DNA of 64,000 nucleotides from JBBQZU01 sp038207425 (GCA_038207425.1 JBBQZU010000006.1:1-64000), one strand, 5' to 3'. Shown: positions 19,492 to 26,969, counted from the first letter of the stretch. Program-made: numbers and translations. The notes: generated by a model not told the origin, from the letters alone.

Positions 19492-20259
19492 TTATCGGTT
19501 CGTGAGTTGTATTTCTGATGGAGCTTTGCCGAAAGGTGATGAAAAAGGAGCATTGTCACTATCCCATATATTGCTGATTATAAAATGCCCTGCAATCATT
19601 ATTAAAAGTATAACTGTAATAAAAGCTGTGGCCTTCAGTACCCGTTGAAGCGGGCTTCTAAAACGCTTTTTGCGGTAAGCCTGAGTAGCCTCATTGAGCA
19701 CCTTTATCTTCGCTTCTATATCGCCTACCACGGTGCTGCGTATAGCATGAAGGTTGCCTACAATATCATTCAGTTCGTCGGGCAGGGCGTTATCAATAAT
19801 TTCCTTCAGGCGTTTGGCCAGGGTAGGCGATTTGCCGTTTGTAGAAATGCCAATTTTTACATGGCCCTTTTGCACTACCGACCCAAGGTAAAAGTCGCAG
19901 AGGCCGGGCTTATCGGCAAAGTTTGAGAGTATGCCCGCATTTCTGGTAATCACCCTTATCTCTTCACTTACTTCGGGATCGTCAATGGCACATATTACAA
20001 GATCAATCTCCGCAAGATGCTCCGGCCTGAAGGCTGCTTCAATCACATTAATATTCGAATAGGGCGCTACTTTGTCTAGCACTTCACGCGATATTTCTTT
20101 GGCTACGAGTCTTATGCGGCTGCGTGGGGAGTTTGCAAGTATGGCATCAAGTTTTTCTTTACCTACTTTCCCACCGCCTATTACAAGCAAGTGAAGGGAG
20201 TGCAGTTTCAGAAATACCGGAAATAGCGGATTGGTTTCGTCAGGGGAAATACTATTCAT
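19492..20259 (-). CDS. precorrin-2 dehydrogenase / siroheme synthase N-domain, with C-terminal membrane helix
   Basis: The start at 20259 (255 residues) is preferred because MNSISPDETNPLFPVFLKL leads directly into the family's N-terminus; Met at 20277 would add six residues. The NAD-binding LLVIGGGKVGKEKL, EAAFRPEHL and DLVICAIDD match Met8/CysG N-domains, which oxidise precorrin-2 to sirohydrochlorin and may insert iron to make siroheme. The central LGSVVQKGHVKIGISTNGKSP is also typical. Unusually, a hydrophobic segment (TAFITVILLIMIAGHFIIS, about residues 211-230) follows the catalytic part, suggesting membrane tethering. Its start overlaps the end of the upstream methyltransferase gene by 8 bases. 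The siroheme supplies the neighbouring sulfite reductase. Confidence 0.9.
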   Translation of the reverse strand: MNSISPDETNPLFPVFLKLHSLHLLVIGGGKVGKEKLDAILANSPRSRIRLVAKEISREVLDKVAPYSNINVIEAAFRPEHLAEIDLVICAIDDPEVSEEIRVITRNAGILSNFADKPGLCDFYLGSVVQKGHVKIGISTNGKSPTLAKRLKEIIDNALPDELNDIVGNLHAIRSTVVGDIEAKIKVLNEATQAYRKKRFRSPLQRVLKATAFITVILLIMIAGHFIISNIWDSDNAPFSSPFGKAPSEIQLTNR

Positions 20260-21085
20260 GGTCTGTGCTCTTACCAAGTGATTGATTTAGTCCAAGTTCT
20301 TGTTTGATTTTTTCTAATATCTCTAGGGTAGCGGTTTCGCCGGTTGCAATGCTATTGCGTTGTTTCAGGTTTACTACTTCGCCTATCACAATCACAGCAG
20401 GAGCAGCAATAGCGTCATCAAGTACCTTTCGGCAAATGTTTTCGATAGTTCCGGTTACCGTCCGCTCTGTAGGCAAGCTGCCATTGCTTATCACAGCCAC
20501 AGCTTCACTCTCGCGGTTGGCATTGATGTATGCAGCGGCTATTTCGCTGAGTTTGCCAAGGCCCATAAGTATGATCACTGTTGCCGAAGTCTTTGCTGCA
20601 TTGGCAATTTCGGGGTTCAGGCTGCCGTCGCTCTGTGTACCTGTAAGCACCCAGAAGCTATTTGCCACGCCGCGATGCGATACGGGTATTCCCGCAAGGG
20701 CAGGTACAGATATACTGCTCGAAATGCCAGGCACTACGGATGTGGGAATATTGAATCCGTCGGCAAACTGTATTTCTTCCATACCACGTCCGAACACAAA
20801 TGGGTCGCCGCCTTTGAGCCTTACTACATGGCCATGTGTAAATGCAAAATCTACTAGCATGGTATTGATTTGCTGCTGCGTATACGCTTTGGATCCTTTT
20901 CGTTTTCCAACGAATACGCGCAAGGCCTCCTTCGAGGCATAATCGAGCAATTCAGGATTTACCAATGCATCGTACAGTACCACATCGGCTGACTGAATGG
21001 CCTTCACCCCTTTGATGGAAATTAATTCTGCATCGCCGGGGCCCGCACCTACCAGGGTTATTTTCGGTTCTTTAAAGTGTTTCAT
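20252..21085 (-). CDS. cobA: uroporphyrinogen-III C-methyltransferase
   Basis: The 277-residue protein has every landmark of SAM-dependent SUMT enzymes: ITLVGAGPGDAELISIKGVK at the N-terminus, VLYDALVNPELL, VVRLKGGDPFVFGRG and a late VIVIGEVV strand. It adds two methyl groups to uroporphyrinogen III, giving precorrin-2, the first committed step towards siroheme. It is a stand-alone CobA rather than the CysG fusion; the dehydrogenase half is the next gene. It starts two bases after the sulfite reductase stop codon, so the operon is tightly packed and probably translationally coupled. Confidence 0.95.
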   Translation of the reverse strand: MKHFKEPKITLVGAGPGDAELISIKGVKAIQSADVVLYDALVNPELLDYASKEALRVFVGKRKGSKAYTQQQINTMLVDFAFTHGHVVRLKGGDPFVFGRGMEEIQFADGFNIPTSVVPGISSSISVPALAGIPVSHRGVANSFWVLTGTQSDGSLNPEIANAAKTSATVIILMGLGKLSEIAAAYINANRESEAVAVISNGSLPTERTVTGTIENICRKVLDDAIAAPAVIVIGEVVNLKQRNSIATGETATLEILEKIKQELGLNQSLGKSTDHE

Positions 21086-21087
21086 GA

Positions 21088-23205
21088 TTAGGCTTTTATG
21101 GCTTGATTTGATTTTACGTCCTTGGCCTGATTGATGAATTTCTCCATTTCGGCCATGTACTTCAGGGCGAATTGTGGCTCAGGTTGATTCTGGTTTATCT
21201 GCAGGATGAATTCTTTGAAGGTGTCATACCCATTTATTTTCAACTCCTTATACAAATGCGTGTCGAAGTCGCTGATGATGCCGTGGTGTGTATTGCAGCG
21301 AATCTCATTTTTCAGCAGCAGCGCTTTGGCAGTATTTATTCCGGCCGCGTAGGCATGGTAAATTGCATCGCCGGGATATCCGGCTTCACATGATTGTTTT
21401 GACCAAGTCATTTTTTCATCTGCATCAAAGAGCAGGGTGCTGATAAGGTCTATCATCACTCCGGCACATTCACCTACACCAATTGCTGTTTTGAACCTTT
21501 CTTCCTGACCCCAGTCTACAAGCTCGCCATCTTTAATCACAGTGGTGTCAGCCAGCGGCTTCAGCAGGTTGTAGAAATGGTTTTTGCTTTGGCGGTCGTA
21601 GTATTCGTTAAAGCTTTCTTCTTCTTCTCTTTTACTTTCGTAATCATTCAGGAGGTAACGAATCACGTCGAGCACACGCTTACTTGGTACTTTTATCACT
21701 TTTTCGGCTATGCGCCCGTGGCCGCTGCCGAGTACGCCACCGCCAAGCAGCACTTGCAATGCTGGTGCAGTGTTTTCGCCAATCTTCATGCTGCTTCCGT
21801 GGAAACCGATATGCGCGAGACCATGCTGTCCGCAGGAGTTCATACACCCACTGATCTTTATCTTAATTTCCTTGTTAAATAGGAGTTCAGGATATTCATC
21901 GCGCACCACGTCTTCAATTACTGCGGCCACGTGGGTGCTGTTTGAAATACCCAAGTTGCAGGTATCGGTGCCGGGGCATGAAGTTACGTCGGCTACAGAG
22001 TTAAATCCCGGCGCTCCCAAACCCAGGGGAAGAACTTCAAGGTATAAATTTTCAAGGTTTTCAGCTTTTATATATTTGAGCAAAATACTCTGATCAATTG
22101 TGAATCGCATATCGTCGCCGGCATAGCGCTCTACAATTTCTACCAGCTTGCGCGCCGTATCGGTGCTGAAATTGCCAAGGCGCACTTTAAGGAATGCCGC
22201 GAAGTAGCCTTTCTGCTTTTGGGCTATTACATTCGTTTTCAACCATGTTTTGTAATCTTCGTCTGCTGCATTTTCAATAATGCCCGCTAAGGTTGAAGTC
22301 TTGCTTAATTGCTCTATGGTTTCTACTTCAAACTCAAGCACAAAATCGTGGTCAAGATCGTATTGCACAGCCTTCATCTCTATTTCTACAAGGCTCATAA
22401 AGGCATCGATACCGATGGCCGATATAAGGTACTTTATACGCGCTTTATGCCTGCTATTGCGCTCACCGTGCCGGTCAAAAACGCGAAGGGCGGCTTCTGT
22501 AAAGGGTATTATTTCTTCAGCCGGAAGGAATTCATATGCCGTGGCAGCCAAAAAGGGCTGCGCCCCAAGTCCGCCGCCCACCAGCACCTTGAATCCTTTA
22601 ATTTCTTTTCCGTCAATGGATTTTGTTCTTGCAATAAAGCCCAGGTCGTGCATAAAAGTAAAGGCATCATCCTTTTCGGATGAAGAGAATGCAATTTTGA
22701 TTTTTCGCCCCATTTCCTGCCCGAAAGGCTTACGCAAAAAGTATTTGAAAATGAGATTTGCGTACGGTGATACGTCAAAAGCTTCATTGGGATCAACACC
22801 CGCCAAGGCACTTGCTGTAACGTTTCTTACCGTGTTGCCACACGCTTCGCGAAGGGTTACATCATCCTTCTCGAGTTCAGCCCATAACTGAGGCGTGCGG
22901 TCAAGGCTTACAAAGTGTATCTGTATGTCTTGCCGGGTCGTGATATGCAGGTTGCCAGTGCTGTATTCATCACATACAGCGGCCGTGCGGAGCAGTTTAG
23001 CTTTGGTTATTTTCCCGAAAGGGAACTTTATGCGCACCATTTGCACACCAGGCTGGCGTTGCCCATACACGCCGCGGGCAAGGCGAAGGGCTCTGAACTT
23101 CTCTTCATCCATCTTGCCATCGCGGAATGCCTGAATTTTCTCACCCAGGTCTATGATGTCTTTCTGCACAAGTGGATTCTCAATTTCGGAAATATAACTT
23201 TTCAT
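21088..23205 (-). CDS. siroheme-dependent nitrite/sulfite reductase, probably assimilatory sulfite reductase
   Basis: The 705-residue protein has two pseudo-symmetric ferredoxin-like halves followed by siroheme domains. The cluster-siroheme ligands are all present: Cys410 and Cys416 (TSCPGTDTCNLG), and Cys454 and Cys458 (SGCMNSCGQHG). It has the conserved GVYGQRQPGVQMVRIKFPFG and NLHITTRQDIQIHF segments near the start. These enzymes reduce sulfite to sulfide (or nitrite to ammonia) in the cytoplasm, using ferredoxin or a partner flavoprotein. The neighbours cobA, siroheme dehydrogenase and cysH favour sulfite. About 130 residues follow the second siroheme domain, longer than simple ferredoxin enzymes. 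It is the first structural gene after a double cysteine attenuator, 35 bases from the second terminator. Confidence 0.92.
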   Translation of the reverse strand: MKSYISEIENPLVQKDIIDLGEKIQAFRDGKMDEEKFRALRLARGVYGQRQPGVQMVRIKFPFGKITKAKLLRTAAVCDEYSTGNLHITTRQDIQIHFVSLDRTPQLWAELEKDDVTLREACGNTVRNVTASALAGVDPNEAFDVSPYANLIFKYFLRKPFGQEMGRKIKIAFSSSEKDDAFTFMHDLGFIARTKSIDGKEIKGFKVLVGGGLGAQPFLAATAYEFLPAEEIIPFTEAALRVFDRHGERNSRHKARIKYLISAIGIDAFMSLVEIEMKAVQYDLDHDFVLEFEVETIEQLSKTSTLAGIIENAADEDYKTWLKTNVIAQKQKGYFAAFLKVRLGNFSTDTARKLVEIVERYAGDDMRFTIDQSILLKYIKAENLENLYLEVLPLGLGAPGFNSVADVTSCPGTDTCNLGISNSTHVAAVIEDVVRDEYPELLFNKEIKIKISGCMNSCGQHGLAHIGFHGSSMKIGENTAPALQVLLGGGVLGSGHGRIAEKVIKVPSKRVLDVIRYLLNDYESKREEEESFNEYYDRQSKNHFYNLLKPLADTTVIKDGELVDWGQEERFKTAIGVGECAGVMIDLISTLLFDADEKMTWSKQSCEAGYPGDAIYHAYAAGINTAKALLLKNEIRCNTHHGIISDFDTHLYKELKINGYDTFKEFILQINQNQPEPQFALKYMAEMEKFINQAKDVKSNQAIKA

Positions 23206-23240
23206 TCTTTTTGTGATTGTATAAGTTGACTATCAGGCAT

Positions 23241-23273
23241 AAAAAAAGCCTTTCATTCTTACGGAAAGGCTTT
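23241..23273 (-). terminator. attenuator terminator 2 of the sulfur operon leader
   Basis: On the minus strand a 10-bp stem (AAAGCCTTTC with GAAAGGCTTT, 23264-23273 with 23245-23254) closes a 9-base loop and ends in seven T. It is an intrinsic terminator located 35 bases before the first structural gene, not after one. Confidence 0.9.
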
Positions 23274-23288
23274 CACAAAGTTTTGGGA

Positions 23289-23366
23289 CTATGCAATAGG
23301 GGTTGCCTCTCCACGTGGAGCATTACAACAACACATACAGCAGGTGGGTAAATGGTTCATTTTCAT
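23289..23366 (-). CDS. polycysteine leader peptide 2 (25 residues)
   Basis: ATG at 23366 opens a 25-codon frame ending in TAG at 23289-23291. It begins MKMNHLPTCCMCCCNAPRG and ends EATPIA. Five of its codons are Cys within six positions (residues 9-14: CCMCCC), four of them TGT. Its ATG is only 11 bases after the T-run of terminator 1, so it belongs to transcripts that escape the first gate. No Shine-Dalgarno sequence is present, as usual in this phylum. Codons 18-21 (Arg-Gly-Glu-Ala) are the strand that can pair with the 5' arm of terminator 2. The role is regulatory; the peptide itself probably has no function. Confidence 0.88.
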   Translation of the reverse strand: MKMNHLPTCCMCCCNAPRGEATPIA

Positions 23367-23377
23367 AACTAAACATC

Positions 23378-23411
23378 AAAAAAAAACCCTTCGGTGTTTG
23401 CCGAAGGGTTT
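23378..23411 (-). terminator. attenuator terminator 1 of the sulfur operon leader
   Basis: On the minus strand an 11-bp stem (AAACCCTTCGG with CCGAAGGGTTT, 23401-23411 with 23384-23394) with a 6-base loop is followed by a run of nine T. It is a strong intrinsic terminator and starts 22 bases after the leader ORF 1 stop codon. Confidence 0.93.
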
Positions 23412-23433
23412 GGGTTATTGTGCAATATTACGT

Positions 23434-23514
23434 TCAATATTCCCTTCGGCTGAATGCTTTGCAGCAGCAACATGCCATACACGCAAGGAAACTCTGATTG
23501 GATTGACTTTTCAT
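23434..23514 (-). CDS. polycysteine leader peptide 1 (26 residues)
   Basis: ATG at 23514 opens a 26-codon frame ending in TGA at 23434-23436. It begins MKSQSNQSFLACMACCCCKA and ends FSRREY. Residues 12 and 15-18 are Cys, four of them consecutive (TGT-TGC-TGC-TGC), a run very unlikely by chance. No Shine-Dalgarno sequence precedes it. Codons 22-24 (Ser-Arg-Arg; AGC CGA AGG) form the strand complementary to terminator 1. With the ribosome on the Cys run the strand is exposed; with the ribosome at the stop codon it is masked. Confidence 0.9.
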   Translation of the reverse strand: MKSQSNQSFLACMACCCCKAFSRREY

Positions 23515-23520
23515 GATGCG

Positions 23521-23549
23521 AAGTAAATAAGTATTTGCCGGTTTGTCAA
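23521..23549 (-). promoter_or_regulatory. candidate promoter of the sulfur operon
   Basis: Just upstream of leader ORF 1 the minus strand carries TTGACA (23544-23549) followed, after 12-20 bases, by TACTTATTT and TACTTCG. None is a full TAnnTTTG match, so the -7 element is uncertain. Whichever is used, transcription would start within about ten bases of the leader ATG, so the first leader ORF may be translated from a very short or absent 5' UTR. Confidence 0.3.
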
Positions 23550-23626
23550 GAATTTTTGCAAAATAAAATTAAATACATGATTGTCAGCTCATCACGTATT
23601 TAGGGTGCTGAGAAGCAATTTGAGAA

Positions 23627-24403
23627 TTATTTGTCCTGAAATGCCCTTACAAGTTTCACATTGATACTTCGCGGACTAAAACGCACACCGTTTGCCATAA
23701 CGTAGTTCATAAAACCATGAATTGCAACAGCTTTACCTTTCATCATGGCCTTGTATCCGTATGTGGCCACTTCGGCTGATGTGGGCAATTTTTTACCCTT
23801 TATGAGTTTGCTCTCCTGCATATCTGCAGCAGCCTGAAACCCGCTTTCGGTGGCTCCGGGGCAAAGGGCAGTAACTGTGACACCGGTACCTTGAAGTTCA
23901 TTGCCAATTGCTTCACTAAAATGAAGCACGTAAGCTTTTGTAGCATAATATACTGCCATGGTAGGCCCCGGCTGAAATGCTGCGGTCGATGCCACGTTCA
24001 TTAATCTTCCATAACCGCGATTTATCATTTCCGGCACAAAAAGCCGTGTAAGGTAGGTGAGGGAGGTAATATTCAAATTGATCATTTCGAGTTGCTTCTC
24101 CCAATTGCTTTTTGCAAACATTCCATAATCACCGAAACCGGCATTATTTACCAGGTAATCAATGCTGATTTTTTGGGTTACACACCAGTCAAACACTTCT
24201 TTGGAAGCATTAATAGCACTCAGGTCTTTGGCGAGAACATGTGCAGTGATGTTGTACTTTCCGGCGAGCTCCTTGGCCAAGGCGTTGAGTTTGCTTTCGC
24301 TTCGTGCAATAAGCAATAGGTTGGTTTTGTTTTGGGCAAATTGGTGCGCAAGTTCAAGGCCTATACCTGAAGAAGCACCCGTAATAAGGGCTGTTTTGTT
24401 CAT
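23627..24403 (-). CDS. short-chain dehydrogenase/reductase (SDR) family oxidoreductase
   Basis: From Met at 24403 (258 residues) the protein begins MNKTALITGASSGIGLELAH, the TGxxxGxG cofactor loop of classical SDRs. The start at 24439 would add twelve residues of no family character. NNAG (YLVNNAGFGDYG) and the catalytic tyrosine/lysine YYATKAY are intact, and the PGATESGF segment is the usual substrate-loop end. It is an NAD(P)-dependent cytoplasmic oxidoreductase of the DltE/YqjQ-like group; substrate unknown. It is the second gene of a pair with a TetR regulator 37 bases upstream, which probably controls it. Confidence 0.92.
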   Translation of the reverse strand: MNKTALITGASSGIGLELAHQFAQNKTNLLLIARSESKLNALAKELAGKYNITAHVLAKDLSAINASKEVFDWCVTQKISIDYLVNNAGFGDYGMFAKSNWEKQLEMINLNITSLTYLTRLFVPEMINRGYGRLMNVASTAAFQPGPTMAVYYATKAYVLHFSEAIGNELQGTGVTVTALCPGATESGFQAAADMQESKLIKGKKLPTSAEVATYGYKAMMKGKAVAIHGFMNYVMANGVRFSPRSINVKLVRAFQDK

Positions 24404-24440
24404 AAAAGTGAATTTCCGTTTATTAATTATTTGGTTCAAC

Positions 24441-25016
24441 TTATTTGCGAATCCCGCTCCAGGTCATATCGAAGCAGTTCTCAATTATTTCATCGGTGAG
24501 TTTCAAATTGTTATTGATGTGGTATTTCACTACTTCCAGCGCTGCGCCGGTAATGTGAAAGAGCATCACTTCAGGTTGAATGGCTTTTATTATATCACTT
24601 TTTTGTGCGTCGCTAAGTAGCTTTAATACAGGCGCCAGTATGGACTCTGACTCTTGCCTGGTTGCCTTGCTTAGAAGTGGTGAATACACATATTGTTCAA
24701 TAAATAACATCTTGTGGTGTTCTTTGTAGCTCAGGCATATATATGTTTTCCAAAGCCTTTTGAAAGTGCTGTAGAAACTCTCATCGGGATCATGTTCTGC
24801 CATCATCTGGCTCATTTTTTCTCCTTTGAGATGCAGAAAGAGTTTGTTGATCAAATCTGCTTTATCTTCGAAGTAATTGTAAAGGGTGCCTGTCGCGACC
24901 TGCGCTTCTTTTGCTACATCGGCAATATTCATTTGTGCGTAGCCATTTCTCATAATCAAACTAAGTGTGGCATTGAAGATGCTTTCAGTTTTATATGGGT
25001 CTTTTGATCGCGCCAT
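24441..25016 (-). CDS. TetR/AcrR family transcriptional regulator
   Basis: The 191-residue protein has an N-terminal TetR helix-turn-helix (FNATLSLIMRNGYAQMNIAD, then EAQVATGTLYNYFEDKADLI) ending in the canonical 'GTLYNYF' recognition helix. The C-terminal ligand domain is not recognisable. An 18-bp inverted repeat lies 14 bases upstream of its ATG, so it probably represses itself and the downstream SDR gene until a small ligand binds. Confidence 0.93.
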   Translation of the reverse strand: MARSKDPYKTESIFNATLSLIMRNGYAQMNIADVAKEAQVATGTLYNYFEDKADLINKLFLHLKGEKMSQMMAEHDPDESFYSTFKRLWKTYICLSYKEHHKMLFIEQYVYSPLLSKATRQESESILAPVLKLLSDAQKSDIIKAIQPEVMLFHITGAALEVVKYHINNNLKLTDEIIENCFDMTWSGIRK

Positions 25017-25030
25017 TTCGAGCGCAAATG

Positions 25031-25048
25031 AATGAATATTTATTCATT
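25031..25048. promoter_or_regulatory. likely TetR operator (inverted repeat)
   Basis: AATGAAT at 25031-25037 and ATTCATT at 25042-25048 form a perfect 7-bp inverted repeat with a 4-base spacer. It is placed 14 bases before the tetR-type ATG, where bound repressor would block transcription start. Position and size suit TetR operators; binding is inferred. Confidence 0.5.
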
Positions 25049-25200
25049 TAATTAAGTTTTTTATAGTTTTCAATATAATGATGTTGTATTATGTAGAATT
25101 TCACAACAGTTTCAGACACATCAACTGCAAAGGCATTTGAAATTCGGAATAAACCGTTGTAATTTGTATCCCAACAAAGTTCAAAGTCACAACAGCTCTT

Positions 25201-26889
25201 ATGAAACAATTTTGGTATTCCATTATTCTGATCACTTCGGCAGCAGTATCGTTTATTTCTTTGAGTGGCTATTCACAGCCCGTAAACGATCCCTTCAGGC
25301 AGGAATGTCTGGTTAACAGTGCACTGCCTACCCACAGTTCGGGCAATGTGCCTTTCTTGAATTATATTCATCAAGCAAATCAGGTATCAAAATACACGGT
25401 AAAATATGCCTTTGACGGAAGGCCTAATAGTGCAAGCAACAGCCTGATGGATATTTATTTGCGCCCCGCTCCGCTTTTCAATTCCGGAAGCCAGATAAAA
25501 CGGCCTGTTGTTTTCATATTGCACGGAGGTGATGGAAACAGGTTGGATAATGGTCTTGTGGGGCAGGCAAACAGGTATGCCAGACGCGGCTATATTGCCA
25601 TAGTGCCCGACTATAGAGCGGGACGAGACGCGATATATAGTGATGCGCTTTGCAGGGATTCGATGCAAGTGGCTCTTGCCAACCAACATTCTGTGGTTGA
25701 TGTACGTGGTGCTATCCGAAAATTTATAAGCCTGGTTCGTGATGACAATCAATTGGCGGCTGTAGCCGATACATCGCATATTTTCATTTTCGGATTCAGT
25801 TGGGGTGCCGGTACTGCCTATAGCCTTGCGGTTAGCAATAGCGATGAGTGGAAACTCAATGGGACTGCAGTAACTGGGGTACAATATTTTTCAGCCACAG
25901 CGAATGAAGTTGTTTCTACCCTCGATTTTTACAATGATCTCGACGACCTGCCGGTAAATGGTTCATGCCTTACGCTGGATAAATCATTGATAAAGGGTGT
26001 GAGCTGCACCGCCATGCCCACTTTAAATATTGGTATGGTTGACGAGAATGACACAATACCAATCATGTTTTACCATGGTACTTGCGACCCGCTGGCTCCT
26101 TTCTATAAGGTGCAATCGAGACAGTTGCTTATTAATACTATAAGTTCCACCTTGGCTTCAGAAGGATTGCCTATTCCGCCCATTTCCAATACAACTATTT
26201 TTCCGTGCTATGAGCCTGAGTTCGACTATACCTTTTACGGTTCTCAGGCGGTGCTAGATTATATTCGCGATGAAGTGGAGCCTATTGGCAGCATACCCTT
26301 TATGACGCGTATTTTCAGGGTTTGCGGGGGGCAGCATGGCATTGAGAGTGATATGGTAGATTTTGAACGAACTATTTTCTTTAAAGATATTCTGGATGGA
26401 AATACAGAGCGATCCGAAGAAATAACCCTTGACTATACGCTTACGTTACCACCCAATCTGAACCCTGTGGGTACCAAGGAATATTATAATTGCTTCTATC
26501 AGGCGCTTTTAAATTTGTGGCCACAAAATAACCAGTTTTGTAAAACTTGTTCAGGCTACCCGGCAAAGCTAAATGCTAAATCGCGCTGTCCCTATTATGA
26601 TCCCGGGCAGCCGATTGATGGTTCGGAAAGATACAAGGCTAAGCCATCGTCATACTGCAGCAATTTAGGGTCACAGTCACAGGCTGCTTCATTTTTGGAA
26701 ATCGATTACATTGAAGGTCCACAGACCATCGAAGTATTTGATTTAAGTGGTAGACTTATCAGAATTGGTACCATACAAGGTATAAGAGAAGAAGCCGAAA
26801 TGCGGTTTATGCAACAAAGCGGCCTGCAAAGCGGAATTTACGTCGTTCGATGCGCCGGAATTTCCCGAAAGGTTGGATTGTTTCTATAA
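25201..26889 (+). CDS. secreted alpha/beta hydrolase with type A T9SS sorting domain
   Basis: The 562-residue protein has a signal peptide (IILITSAAVSFISLSGYSQP) and an alpha/beta hydrolase fold. The oxyanion-type VVFILHGGDGN starts near residue 100, the nucleophile elbow is GFSWGAG with Ser200, and a candidate catalytic His sits in GGQHGIESD. The Ser-His arrangement resembles feruloyl esterase/dienelactone-type polysaccharide esterases. Cysteine pairs in the last third suggest disulfides. The C-terminal ~75 residues (IEVFDLSGRLIRIGTI... SGIYVVRC) are a type A sorting domain, so the enzyme is exported by the type IX system. Substrate unknown. It is monocistronic, divergent from the TetR gene. 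Confidence 0.85.
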   Translation: MKQFWYSIILITSAAVSFISLSGYSQPVNDPFRQECLVNSALPTHSSGNVPFLNYIHQANQVSKYTVKYAFDGRPNSASNSLMDIYLRPAPLFNSGSQIKRPVVFILHGGDGNRLDNGLVGQANRYARRGYIAIVPDYRAGRDAIYSDALCRDSMQVALANQHSVVDVRGAIRKFISLVRDDNQLAAVADTSHIFIFGFSWGAGTAYSLAVSNSDEWKLNGTAVTGVQYFSATANEVVSTLDFYNDLDDLPVNGSCLTLDKSLIKGVSCTAMPTLNIGMVDENDTIPIMFYHGTCDPLAPFYKVQSRQLLINTISSTLASEGLPIPPISNTTIFPCYEPEFDYTFYGSQAVLDYIRDEVEPIGSIPFMTRIFRVCGGQHGIESDMVDFERTIFFKDILDGNTERSEEITLDYTLTLPPNLNPVGTKEYYNCFYQALLNLWPQNNQFCKTCSGYPAKLNAKSRCPYYDPGQPIDGSERYKAKPSSYCSNLGSQSQAASFLEIDYIEGPQTIEVFDLSGRLIRIGTIQGIREEAEMRFMQQSGLQSGIYVVRCAGISRKVGLFL

Positions 26890-26969
26890 ATTTAACTGCC
26901 CAAATCTCAGTAAAATCAACCCTTACAAGCTAAAATACTGATGGATGCCAAAAAACCGATTATTACCAT

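Larger units (their letters stand above)
23241..23514 (-). promoter_or_regulatory. tandem cysteine-responsive transcription attenuator in the sulfur operon leader
   Basis: Read leftwards, the leader is built as leader ORF 1, terminator 1, leader ORF 2, terminator 2, then the sulfite reductase gene. Each module has a competing antiterminator. In module 1 the RNA GCCGAAGGG (442-450 of the 23-kb block, inside leader ORF 1) pairs perfectly with CCCUUCGGC (23400-23408), the 5' side of terminator 1. In module 2 UGGAGAGGC (23305-23313, inside leader ORF 2) pairs over nine positions, two of them G-U, with GCCUUUCCG (23262-23270), the 5' arm of terminator 2. A ribosome that stalls on the Cys codons leaves these segments free to pair; a ribosome that reaches the stop codon covers them. 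The structure is seen; the cysteine response is inferred. Confidence 0.9.

Noticed and set aside
23309..23320. Palindrome CTCCACGTGGAG as a regulator operator in the sulfur leader
   Set aside because: It lies inside leader ORF 2 and half of it is the antiterminator strand, so the attenuator explains it better.
23378..23411. Terminator 1 as the ordinary end of the upstream SDR gene
   Set aside because: The SDR gene stop is over 200 bases upstream and a promoter-like region plus leader ORF 1 lie between; the complementary leader codons fit attenuation.
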